In this document: one piece after another, positions 1-5,301 of the stretch
Position numbering within the stretch: the stretch's first letter is position 1
How the letters are laid out: each line of letters begins with the position of its first letter
Assembly (NCBI GenBank): GCA_020050375.1
Contig: JAGVKR010000591.1
Span: 1 to 5,301, forward strand
DNA from: Planctomycetales bacterium
GTDB taxonomy: Bacteria; Planctomycetota; Planctomycetia; Planctomycetales; Planctomycetaceae
DNA length: 5,301 nt
Direction: 5' to 3'
Notes under the pieces: model-generated
Seen by the model: only the letters and a program-made list of their open reading frames with translations
Told to the model about the DNA's origin: nothing
Databases searched by the model: none
Position numbers and translations under genes: made by a program

Positions 1-864
1 CCCCAGCGCCGTTGCGCCGCGGCGGCGATACTCGGGGTTCTGATGCTTGAGCGCCTGGAGCAAGAGGGGCACGACGCGCTCGGGATCTCCGGCGATCGCC
101 CCCAGCGCTTCGATCACCGCGAGCCGCAGATCGTGCTGCGTGAGCTTGAGCGTTTTATAGAGCGCGTCCCCCGCCTTTTTTGCCGCCGGTCCGATAAGGG
201 TCAGGCACTGCACGACCCAGAGGTAGATCGAGCTTTGCGGACTCCCCAGCGCGGCGATCAAATCGCGGACGTGCACGATCGGCGTCGGACCGATTCTCTG
301 AAGGCATTGGACAAGAATCAACTGGGCCTGCGGATCGCGCGCATCGAGCAGCATTCGCAGAACCGCGCTGGCTCCTTTCGCCTCACTGGGCCCCACGTGC
401 TCGAGGAAGGCGACGGCGACCGGGGTATAGACCGGATGCCCGCTGGTCGCGACTTTGGCGACTTCGGCAATGGCTCCCTCGGCGTCCGGACGCGTGGCCG
501 CATGATAGAGGGCGGCGGCAAAGGGGTCGGCGGCCGTGGCGGCGCTCCCCACCTTCACGATCACTTCGACCATTTTGGCCCGCTCCCCTTTGCGCGACTC
601 GGGGCTGGCCTTGTAGCGATCAAACCAGCCGGGCGGGCGAACAGTGCTCGACGAATCGGGCACGACGACGGGAGGGGGAGCGATCTCCGCCGGTTCGAAA
701 TCTTCACCGCCGGCAATCCCGTAGGTCTCGGGAACGTCACCGGTCTCCGATAGCCCCATCAAAAAGATCGCTGCGCCGCAATTGGGGCAGTTGACACGAG
801 TGGCCGATCCGTCGTCGGGTGCTTCGACCTTGGCGCCACATTGGCAATTGACCGTGAGAGGCAT
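1..864 (-). CDS. Zinc-ribbon and HEAT-repeat protein, 3' end outside the window
   Basis: The frame opens with ATG at 862-864 and stays open for 288 codons to the left edge, so the C-terminus is missing. A GAGGAG ribosome binding site at 872-877, seven bases before the ATG, supports this start. Residues 6-34 look like a small zinc ribbon: C7-x-C9 and C26-x2-C29, each pair followed by glycine. Residues 35-85 are a proline- and acid-rich linker. From about residue 90 the protein is alpha-helical. Four HEAT-like units are visible at roughly 163-190, 196-227, 228-255 and 262-288; the second ends in VQCLTLIGP, echoing VQCLQRIGP in the first, and the last has the classic pattern DPERVVPLLLQAL followed by NPEYRRRGATALG. 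No signal peptide or membrane segment is seen in this part, so it is probably cytoplasmic. HEAT arrays usually serve as protein-binding scaffolds; the partner is unknown. The fold assignment is firm, the role is not. Confidence 0.85.
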   Translation of the reverse strand, partial: MPLTVNCQCGAKVEAPDDGSATRVNCPNCGAAIFLMGLSETGDVPETYGIAGGEDFEPAEIAPPPVVVPDSSSTVRPPGWFDRYKASPESRKGERAKMVEVIVKVGSAATAADPFAAALYHAATRPDAEGAIAEVAKVATSGHPVYTPVAVAFLEHVGPSEAKGASAVLRMLLDARDPQAQLILVQCLQRIGPTPIVHVRDLIAALGSPQSSIYLWVVQCLTLIGPAAKKAGDALYKTLKLTQHDLRLAVIEALGAIAGDPERVVPLLLQALKHQNPEYRRRGATALG

Positions 865-1083
865 CAAGCGGCTCCTCAACGCCTGCGTGTGGATGGTGAC
901 GGATTGGGCCCTGGTGAATGAGAGACGCACCCCTATCCTAACAGCGAATGGTGCGTAATCCAGCCGGACTCGAGCCAGTCGGCGACTGTTTTCGCGGAAC
1001 AGGGAGCCGGTGGCTCAAACCGTGGAGCTCTGCGTGGTGCAGATGCCGCGGGCAGCCGAACGTCGCGCTGCACGGCACCTGTT
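865..1083. other. Intergenic region upstream of the HEAT-repeat gene
   Basis: I see no convincing coding frame in this stretch between the phytase remnant and the HEAT-repeat gene. It contains the GAGGAG ribosome binding site of the HEAT gene (872-877). A weak minus-strand promoter candidate pairs TGGATT (957-962, minus strand) with TAGGAT (935-940) across a 16-base spacer; it matches the sigma-70 consensus at only 3 of 6 and 4 of 6 bases. Two five-bp stems with three-base loops lie at 976-988 and 1004-1016. Neither is followed by a T-run on the minus strand, so neither is a credible terminator for the leftward genes. Confidence 0.5.
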
Positions 1084-1479
1084 TCACCGCACCGGCAGTT
1101 TGAGCGCGCGGCTGATCTCCGCCCAGGAAGTCAGCAGAATCGGCCTCTCGCCGCGATTGCTGTGGCAGCCGAAGACGCCGTGAGGAAACGCTGCTCCCAA
1201 AGGTTCAGCGATGCCGTCGATCTCTTCGGCCCCGGCGATTGAGAAAGTCCCCAGAAACCGATGGTCGTTATCCAGCTCGTAGACAAAATAACGGCTCTGC
1301 CCCTGACTCGACAGTATCAGGCAGCCGTCATGGCCCATGCCGTTTTCTCGCGGCGGTTTCAGGAGGGTGATGCCTTCGAGATCGGGCTTGAGGCCGTGCT
1401 CGTCCACGCGGATGACAAGCTTTCCCGGCGTTGGGGCGTCGGGTTCGGCCCCCAATTCCCAAACGCCTGTCGCTTCCTC
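1084..1479 (-). pseudogene. C-terminal fragment of a beta-propeller 3-phytase, 5' truncated
   Basis: The open frame of about 131 codons ends with TGA at 1084-1086. It matches, from memory of the family, the last third of beta-propeller phytases (Bacillus-type phytase, PF02333), enzymes that remove phosphate from phytate with calcium. Diagnostic pieces in order are GVWELGAEPD, PDLEGITLL, LILSSQGQSRYFVYE, EEIDGIAEPLGAAFPHGVF and the closing TSWAEISRAL. Bacillus homologues show matching SSQG, TDGIDV, PFG and PWERIA stretches. Intact enzymes are roughly 350 residues or more, so the first two thirds, including much of the metal site, are absent. The frame meets a stop at 1480-1482, directly before the recognisable homology, and the DUF1559 gene occupies the DNA upstream. 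The only early start is a TTG at 1453-1455 without a well-placed ribosome binding site. No frameshift lies inside the fragment, so the truncation may be fairly recent. Family identity is strong; lack of enzyme function is inferred. Confidence 0.78.
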
Positions 1480-1492
1480 TCAGCGCCGTGAT

Positions 1493-2578
1493 TCAGTAAT
1501 CGCTGACCGCCTCTCCTCCCTGTCGTGTGATGAGCGCCGCCATGGTCGCCAGGCTGATATTCTCGCTGATGAGCCGGACCGAGCCATCCGCCAGGCCGAA
1601 CATCGCACCGCCAGCATGGAAGCTGTAGAATTCGGCGTCGTTGATGCAATTGATGGCACTGGTCCCCGTTCCCGGAGTGTTTGTCGCTTTCGCCAGGCCG
1701 TCGTAACGGGTTGAGTTGGGTCCCATCGCGCGGTCCGGATCGGCCCACGACGTGCCCGTCAGAAGCACAAGCGAGCCGCCGAGATTGACGAAACGGTCGG
1801 CGGTGACGGACGGGTAGGCCGCGTTCCCGAGATACGCTGCGGGGATCTGCTTGAGGCCGCGGTAGTACGCCGTGGGCCCGCCGGCGGATTCGCAAATCAT
1901 CACGGTGTTACTGGTCCCGTCGGTAATGTCCGACAAGCGGGCCGATGCTTCAGTCGAGTCTGAGGGCTTTCCACGGGGAAGAGCCCCCTTCAACGCGGCG
2001 CCTTTTGGAGTTTGTGCCGCAGTGTATCCCAATCCGCCGCGGTACCATTTGTCGGAGATGCGCGTGATGAAGTTATAGTCGGCGGCTGTCCCGCGGACGG
2101 GGCTGGGGATGCCGGCGGCCGCTCCGTCGGTGCTCTGGTCGCTCCGGTCTCCAGTCGCGGTCGACGGACACACATAGACCGAGAGCGGCGTCGCAACCAC
2201 CGCCCGGTTGAGCGGGTCATTCCAACGGGCGTTGAAGTTGTACTGATTGTACAGGGGCTGCTGATCGACGTAGGGAAGGATCATCGTCATGCCCGACGTG
2301 AACCGTTCCTGCCAGTCGCCGTCGGTGAAGATCGTTGTCGGCGAGCCGGGGGAGGTCGTATTCAGATTGGGAACGCGCGCCATGGGAAACGTGCGATACG
2401 TCGATTCGTAGTTGTGCAACGCCAAAACAATCTGCTTGAGATTGTTGCGGCACTGCGCGCGGCGTGCCGCCTCGCGCGCCTGTTGCACCGCCGGCAGCAG
2501 CAGCGAGACCAGCACTCCAATGATCGCGATGACCACCAGGAGCTCGATCAATGTGAAACCGTTGCGTCGACGCGACAT
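1493..2578 (-). CDS. DUF1559 domain-containing protein with prepilin-type leader
   Basis: This is a complete protein of 361 residues. The frame is open back to 2695, but the ATG at 2576-2578 is the right start: it puts a textbook prepilin leader at the N-terminus (MSRRRNG then [14 protein letters not shown]), and AGGAAGGGG at 2586-2594 ends seven bases upstream. Prepilin peptidase would be expected to cut after G7, leaving F8 as residue 1 and E12 as the conserved Glu5. Residues 8-29 form the hydrophobic helix, followed by the family signature [22 protein letters not shown] (30-50). Further family landmarks are [10 protein letters not shown] (56-65), [15 protein letters not shown] (101-115), VYVCPS (134-139), [14 protein letters not shown] (217-230), and [19 protein letters not shown] (318-335ff), which holds the H321-x9-DG motif. 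The protein is probably exported and displayed through a type II secretion or type IV pilus-like route. Its molecular function is unknown, although such genes occur in many copies in planctomycetes. The lipoprotein gene lies 97 bases upstream, probably in the same operon. Confidence 0.96.
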   Translation of the reverse strand: MSRRRNGFTLIELLVVIAIIGVLVSLLLPAVQQAREAARRAQCRNNLKQIVLALHNYESTYRTFPMARVPNLNTTSPGSPTTIFTDGDWQERFTSGMTMILPYVDQQPLYNQYNFNARWNDPLNRAVVATPLSVYVCPSTATGDRSDQSTDGAAAGIPSPVRGTAADYNFITRISDKWYRGGLGYTAAQTPKGAALKGALPRGKPSDSTEASARLSDITDGTSNTVMICESAGGPTAYYRGLKQIPAAYLGNAAYPSVTADRFVNLGGSLVLLTGTSWADPDRAMGPNSTRYDGLAKATNTPGTGTSAINCINDAEFYSFHAGGAMFGLADGSVRLISENISLATMAALITRQGGEAVSDY

Positions 2579-2585
2579 GTTGATG

Positions 2586-2594
2586 CCCCTTCCT
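2586..2594 (-). promoter_or_regulatory. Ribosome binding site deciding the DUF1559 start
   Basis: The minus strand reads AGGAAGGGG here, ending seven bases before the ATG at 2578. It supports that start over the longer frame beginning at 2695, whose extra 39 residues are polar, would bury the prepilin leader and would overlap the end of the lipoprotein gene. Confidence 0.75.
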
Positions 2595-2675
2595 GAAAAA
2601 CTGATGAGTACTCGACACGAATTACAGCCATCACGCTTGTTCGTCTTGATATCGATCCGCCTCGCGGCACACCGC

Positions 2676-3224
2676 TCATTTCCCGGCAAGCTCAAGGACC
2701 AGGGGCGCGCCGTCCAAGGACGGAACCGTCACTTCCAGTCCCGACGTTTCGGGTGCTCGGTACCGCTGGGGGATGAGATCCTTGCCTTCCCGATCGCCGT
2801 CGCGATTCGGCACGACCTTGGGATCGGGCCAACTGGCGGCCAGGCGGTATTTTCCTTCCGGAAGGCCGTCGTTGATCCCGTTTGTCCGCACCTCGAATTC
2901 CCCGTCGCTATTGGCCGTGGCGCCGATCAGAAGTCTCGGAGCATCCACCGCATTCAGCGATGTGGGAGAAGCCGCCTGACTGTGGATCGGATAGAACATG
3001 ATCGTCGCGTTCCGGGCCGGCTTGCCCCCTACCAGCAGCTTCCCCTTCAGGGGATACGTTTTGACGTTGAGCGGCGGTGGTGCCGGTCCTCGGTCGCACC
3101 CGGTCGCGGACAGTACAATCGCCAAACACAGCGATTTCGCTGGAAATCCGAAACGACGCCGGACGATTTGCAACGTGTCGGAAACGCATCCCGACGCTGG
3201 TTGCTTTTGGAAGGTACCATTCAT
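2676..3224 (-). CDS. Transthyretin/carboxypeptidase-regulatory-like lipoprotein
   Basis: The protein has 182 residues, starting at ATG 3222-3224 with AAGGG ten bases upstream. Residues 22-42 look like an export signal: basic [10 protein letters not shown], hydrophobic [10 protein letters not shown], then the lipobox-like ATGC with C43 as the likely lipidated cysteine. Residues 44-52 are a short proline-rich linker. From residue 58 there is a beta-sandwich repeat of the carboxypeptidase regulatory/transthyretin-like type: [22 protein letters not shown] (58-79), [11 protein letters not shown] (105-115), [12 protein letters not shown] (121-132), [18 protein letters not shown] (150-167) and a closing LVLEL. 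This is the usual plan of the small planctomycete lipoproteins found beside DUF1559 genes, though there the DUF1559 gene often comes first. It probably sits on the periplasmic or outer face of the envelope. The exact role is unknown. The 21 residues before the basic region are unusually long, but I see no better ATG or GTG inside. Confidence 0.88.
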   Translation of the reverse strand: MNGTFQKQPASGCVSDTLQIVRRRFGFPAKSLCLAIVLSATGCDRGPAPPPLNVKTYPLKGKLLVGGKPARNATIMFYPIHSQAASPTSLNAVDAPRLLIGATANSDGEFEVRTNGINDGLPEGKYRLAASWPDPKVVPNRDGDREGKDLIPQRYRAPETSGLEVTVPSLDGAPLVLELAGK

Positions 3225-3306
3225 TTCTGTGGGCCCTTGCCATCTTGTCTGGAAAAGTTCGAATCACGTAGAATCATGAGTGTTGAGATAACAGGAAAAT
3301 GTGAAG

Positions 3307-3334
3307 TTGTGATGAATGCCGCGTGAATTATCAT
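3307..3334 (+). promoter_or_regulatory. Candidate sigma-70-like promoter for the NRPS-like gene
   Basis: TTGTGA (3307-3312) and TATCAT (3329-3334) are separated by 16 bases and match the -35 and -10 consensus at 4 of 6 and 5 of 6 positions. Transcription from here would start near 3341 and leave a leader of about 150 bases ahead of the ATG at 3494. Planctomycete promoters are poorly defined and such matches also arise by chance, so this is tentative. Confidence 0.3.
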
Positions 3335-3415
3335 CGTGATCTCTTCGTCAAAACCCGATCTGTGAACTGACGATCGGCGATCCGCACCGCGGGCCGCCCC
3401 TCGCGTCGCCTGGAC

Positions 3416-3440
3416 AGCCTCGTCACACTTCACCGAGGCT
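3416..3440 (+). other. Inverted repeat in the leader of the NRPS-like gene
   Basis: AGCCTCG at 3416-3422 and CGAGGCT at 3434-3440 are perfect inverted copies, giving a seven-bp GC-rich stem with an 11-base loop. It lies 53 bases before the NRPS-like start codon. There is no following T-run, so it is not a standard intrinsic terminator. It could be an operator for a dimeric regulator, an RNA structure in the leader, or chance in GC-rich DNA. Confidence 0.4.
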
Positions 3441-3493
3441 CAACGCCGTGAGCGACACACCACCATCACCTCTTCGACATCGGGAATGTCCGG

Positions 3494-5301
3494 ATGCCTG
3501 TGGACGACACGATCGACACCTGGGCCGACGATTTGATTGGGCGAAGATTCGAACGCATCGCCCGCTCGACTCCTGAAAAGACGGCGTCTGTGGACGGCGA
3601 TCGCGAATACGCCTATCGCGAGCTCAACGAGTCGGCGAACCGCTTGGCCTGCCGCCTCCTCGACGCACATGGCGACGGCGATGAGCCCGTGGCGCTTCTG
3701 CTCGAGCACGCAACGCCCATGCTCGTGGCGTTTCTCGGCGCGGTCAAAGCCGGAAAGATCGCCACACCGCTCGATCCCTCGTGGCCCATCGCCCGTCTGG
3801 CCTGGATGGTTGAGAATTCAGGCGGGTCGGTGATCGTTAGCAATCGGCGGAATGAGTCGTTCGCGCGTGAGCTGGCTGGAGTGTCGCGGTTCGTCATCAT
3901 TCTGGAATCGCTCGAATCAGAACAGCCCACCGTCGATCCACAGCAGCCGTTTTCTCCCGACCGGCCGGCCTATCTGCTCTACTCCTCCGGATCGACGGGT
4001 CATCCGAAAGGGATTGTTCATACCCACCGGACGGCCCTGCACAATATCGGAATCTACACCGGGCAACTTCGGATCGGAGAAGCGGACCGCTTGACCTGGC
4101 TGCATTCGCCAAGCTTCTCTTCGGCCTGGGCCGAGATTCTCGCCGCCCTGCTCAACGGGGCGACCATCTGCCCGTGGGACATTCGATCCCGAGGGCTGTC
4201 GGGGCTTGGAGACTGGCACAATCGACTGGGCGTGACAGTGGTCAATTGGGCCCCCAGCCCTTTCCGTCGATTCATGGAGACGCTACGCGGTTCCCCCGGC
4301 CTGCTGACACCCAGGCTCCTTGTTCTCGGGAGCGAACCGGTGACGAAGCGCGATTGGGAATTGTTCTGCGCGCATTTTCCCGACGATTGCCGAATGGTCA
4401 ATCGTCTCGGCGCCACCGAGGTCAACAACTACCGGATGCACTTTCTCGACAAATCGAGCGAGCCCAACGAAGCGGTCATTCCTGCCGGCTACCCCGTGCC
4501 GGGAAAGGATCTCCTGCTTGTGGACGATGCGGGGCAACTGGTCGAGACAGGCGCCGTCGGGCAGATCGTCATCCGCAGTCGCTTCTGCTCACCCGGATAC
4601 TGGCGGGATGAAGAGTTGACGCGGCAGGCGTTTCGGACCGATCCGGCGGACCCCGCGATGCGGATCTACCGAACAGGAGACCTCGGGTTGCTGCGCAGCG
4701 ACGGCTGCCTCGAATTCCACGGCCGAGCCGATCATCAGGTCAAGATCCGTGGGGTGCGGATTGAAATCGGCGAGATTGAAAACGCCCTGACGCATCACGA
4801 ATCGGTCCGCGAGGCGGCGGTTGTCGCCCGGCCCGATTCCGACGATACACTGCGGCTCGTGGCGTATGTTGTCGCCCAAGAGCAACAGCTCGAGGCCCGC
4901 CAGTTGCGGCAGGACCTGCTGACGACGCTGCCGTCGTCAATGATTCCGGACCTGTTCGTGTTCGTCGAGTCTCTGCCGATGACGGAAACCGGCAAGCTCG
5001 ACCGGGCCGCACTCCCCGCCCCCTCGTTCTCCCGCCCCCAGTCGTCGAACGGACAAAGCGTCGCGGAGCGCGACGAGACTGCGTCGCGGACGCCGCTCGA
5101 ACGTCGGCTGGCAACAATCTGGTGCGATGTGTTGCAATTGGAGGCCATCGGCATCCACGAGAGCTTCTTCGATCGTGGCTGGGATTCTCTTCGGGCTCTG
5201 GCGATGTTCGCGCGGATTCAGATGGAATTCGGGAAGAACCTTCCTCTGACCTCGCTGCTCGAACGGCCGACGATCGCGGAACTGGCACAGCTTCTTAATG
5301 A
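3494..5301 (+). CDS. NRPS-like adenylation and carrier protein, 3' end outside the window
   Basis: The frame opens with ATG at 3494, after an in-frame stop at 3449-3451 and with no other plausible start between; GGGA at 3482-3485 is a weak ribosome binding site. It is open for 602 codons to the right edge. Residues 17-505 form an adenylation domain, which activates an acid with ATP: YRELN (41-45), YSSGSTGHPKG P-loop (163-173), NRLGATE (303-309), YRTGDL (392-397), GRADHQVKIRGVRIEIGEIE (410-429), LPSSMIP (479-485) and TGKLDR (499-504) with catalytic K501. Residues 533-600 form a carrier domain; S565 in RGWDSL is the expected phosphopantetheine site. There is no condensation domain before the adenylation domain, so it resembles a loading module or stand-alone A-T enzyme. 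The position equal to Asp235 of GrsA appears to be S209, which argues against an ordinary alpha-amino acid substrate. Domains after the carrier (thioesterase, reductase or other) lie outside. The family is certain; substrate and product are unknown. Confidence 0.95.
   Translation, partial: MPVDDTIDTWADDLIGRRFERIARSTPEKTASVDGDREYAYRELNESANRLACRLLDAHGDGDEPVALLLEHATPMLVAFLGAVKAGKIATPLDPSWPIARLAWMVENSGGSVIVSNRRNESFARELAGVSRFVIILESLESEQPTVDPQQPFSPDRPAYLLYSSGSTGHPKGIVHTHRTALHNIGIYTGQLRIGEADRLTWLHSPSFSSAWAEILAALLNGATICPWDIRSRGLSGLGDWHNRLGVTVVNWAPSPFRRFMETLRGSPGLLTPRLLVLGSEPVTKRDWELFCAHFPDDCRMVNRLGATEVNNYRMHFLDKSSEPNEAVIPAGYPVPGKDLLLVDDAGQLVETGAVGQIVIRSRFCSPGYWRDEELTRQAFRTDPADPAMRIYRTGDLGLLRSDGCLEFHGRADHQVKIRGVRIEIGEIENALTHHESVREAAVVARPDSDDTLRLVAYVVAQEQQLEARQLRQDLLTTLPSSMIPDLFVFVESLPMTETGKLDRAALPAPSFSRPQSSNGQSVAERDETASRTPLERRLATIWCDVLQLEAIGIHESFFDRGWDSLRALAMFARIQMEFGKNLPLTSLLERPTIAELAQLLN

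Larger units (their letters stand above)
3225..3493. other. Divergent intergenic region between lipoprotein and NRPS-like genes
   Basis: This gap separates the leftward lipoprotein gene from the rightward NRPS-like gene and must carry control signals for both. It is more AT-rich around 3240-3355 than the coding DNA on either side, as expected of a promoter region. Open frames that cross it give low-complexity or arginine-rich products without recognisable motifs and overlap the real genes. A plus-strand promoter candidate and a GC-rich hairpin are listed separately. No phytase-like coding remains here, so the missing front of that gene was not simply displaced to this side of the lipoprotein-DUF1559 pair. 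Confidence 0.6.

Noticed and set aside
43..753. Plus-strand open frame of 236 codons opposite the HEAT-repeat gene
   Set aside because: Its arginine-, glycine- and histidine-rich translation has no recognisable domain, while the minus strand encodes a clear zinc-ribbon/HEAT protein with a good ribosome binding site.
976..994. Stem CAGTC/GACTG followed by TTTT on the plus strand, resembling an intrinsic terminator
   Set aside because: The stem has only five pairs, and no plus-strand gene ends upstream of it; all neighbouring genes read leftward.
2579..2695. Longer DUF1559 start at 2695, adding 39 residues
   Set aside because: It would put polar residues before the prepilin leader and overlap the lipoprotein gene's end, whereas the ATG at 2578 has a well-placed ribosome binding site.
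2412..3326. Plus-strand open frame of 304 codons across the DUF1559 and lipoprotein genes
   Set aside because: It is antisense to two well-supported genes, has no family motifs and is rich in Arg and Ser as expected of a GC-rich shadow frame.
3327..3351. Minus-strand TTGACG and GATAAT pair upstream of the lipoprotein gene
   Set aside because: Both boxes look good, but the spacer is only 13 bases, well short of the 16-18 that sigma-70 promoters need. It remains possible only with a non-standard sigma factor.
3221..3433. Minus-strand 70-codon frame in the divergent intergenic region
   Set aside because: It has no recognisable motif, overlaps the lipoprotein start and covers the likely promoter region.
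4740..5288. Minus-strand open frames opposite the NRPS-like carrier region
   Set aside because: They are low-complexity Arg/Ser/Thr-rich products antisense to a frame with all adenylation and carrier motifs.
5296..5301. TAA and TGA triplets at the right edge that could end the NRPS-like gene
   Set aside because: Both are out of the coding frame; the last complete codon is AAT at 5297-5299, so the gene continues beyond the window.

Overview
The window looks like chromosomal DNA from a member of the Planctomycetota. The strongest sign is a DUF1559 (SBP_bac_10 family) protein with a type IV prepilin-like leader and a C-terminal H-x9-DG motif, a family greatly expanded in that phylum. It sits next to a small transthyretin/carboxypeptidase-regulatory-like lipoprotein, a common planctomycete pairing. 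GC-rich sequence and a zinc-ribbon plus HEAT-repeat protein fit the same source. Genus cannot be told from this stretch.

Layout. Positions 1-864 (minus) hold the N-terminal 288 residues of a zinc-ribbon/HEAT-repeat protein that runs off the left edge. Positions 865-1083 are intergenic. Positions 1084-1479 (minus) encode only the C-terminal third of a beta-propeller phytase and appear to be a gene remnant. Positions 1493-2578 (minus) encode a complete DUF1559 prepilin-like protein, and 2676-3224 (minus) a small lipoprotein just upstream of it. The lipoprotein and DUF1559 genes probably form one transcription unit reading leftward, with the phytase remnant trailing it. Positions 3225-3493 are a divergent intergenic region with one candidate promoter and one short GC-rich hairpin. 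From 3494 to the right edge (plus) runs an NRPS-like gene with an adenylation domain, a carrier domain and no condensation domain in front. It stays open at the window end.

How the genes relate. The lipoprotein and DUF1559 protein both look exported (lipid-anchored envelope protein and pseudopilin-like protein) and may act together at the cell surface; their exact function is not known. The NRPS-like protein is divergently transcribed and probably starts an unrelated small-metabolite locus continuing to the right. Its most notable feature is the lack, by manual alignment, of the aspartate that normally holds the substrate alpha-amino group. The phytase piece starts 13 bases after the DUF1559 stop codon and lacks its first two thirds, which marks a probable rearrangement junction.

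I found no tRNA, rRNA, CRISPR array, insertion sequence or convincing intrinsic terminator. Nothing here amounts to a clearly new system. The best leads are the unusual adenylation domain and the truncated phytase junction.
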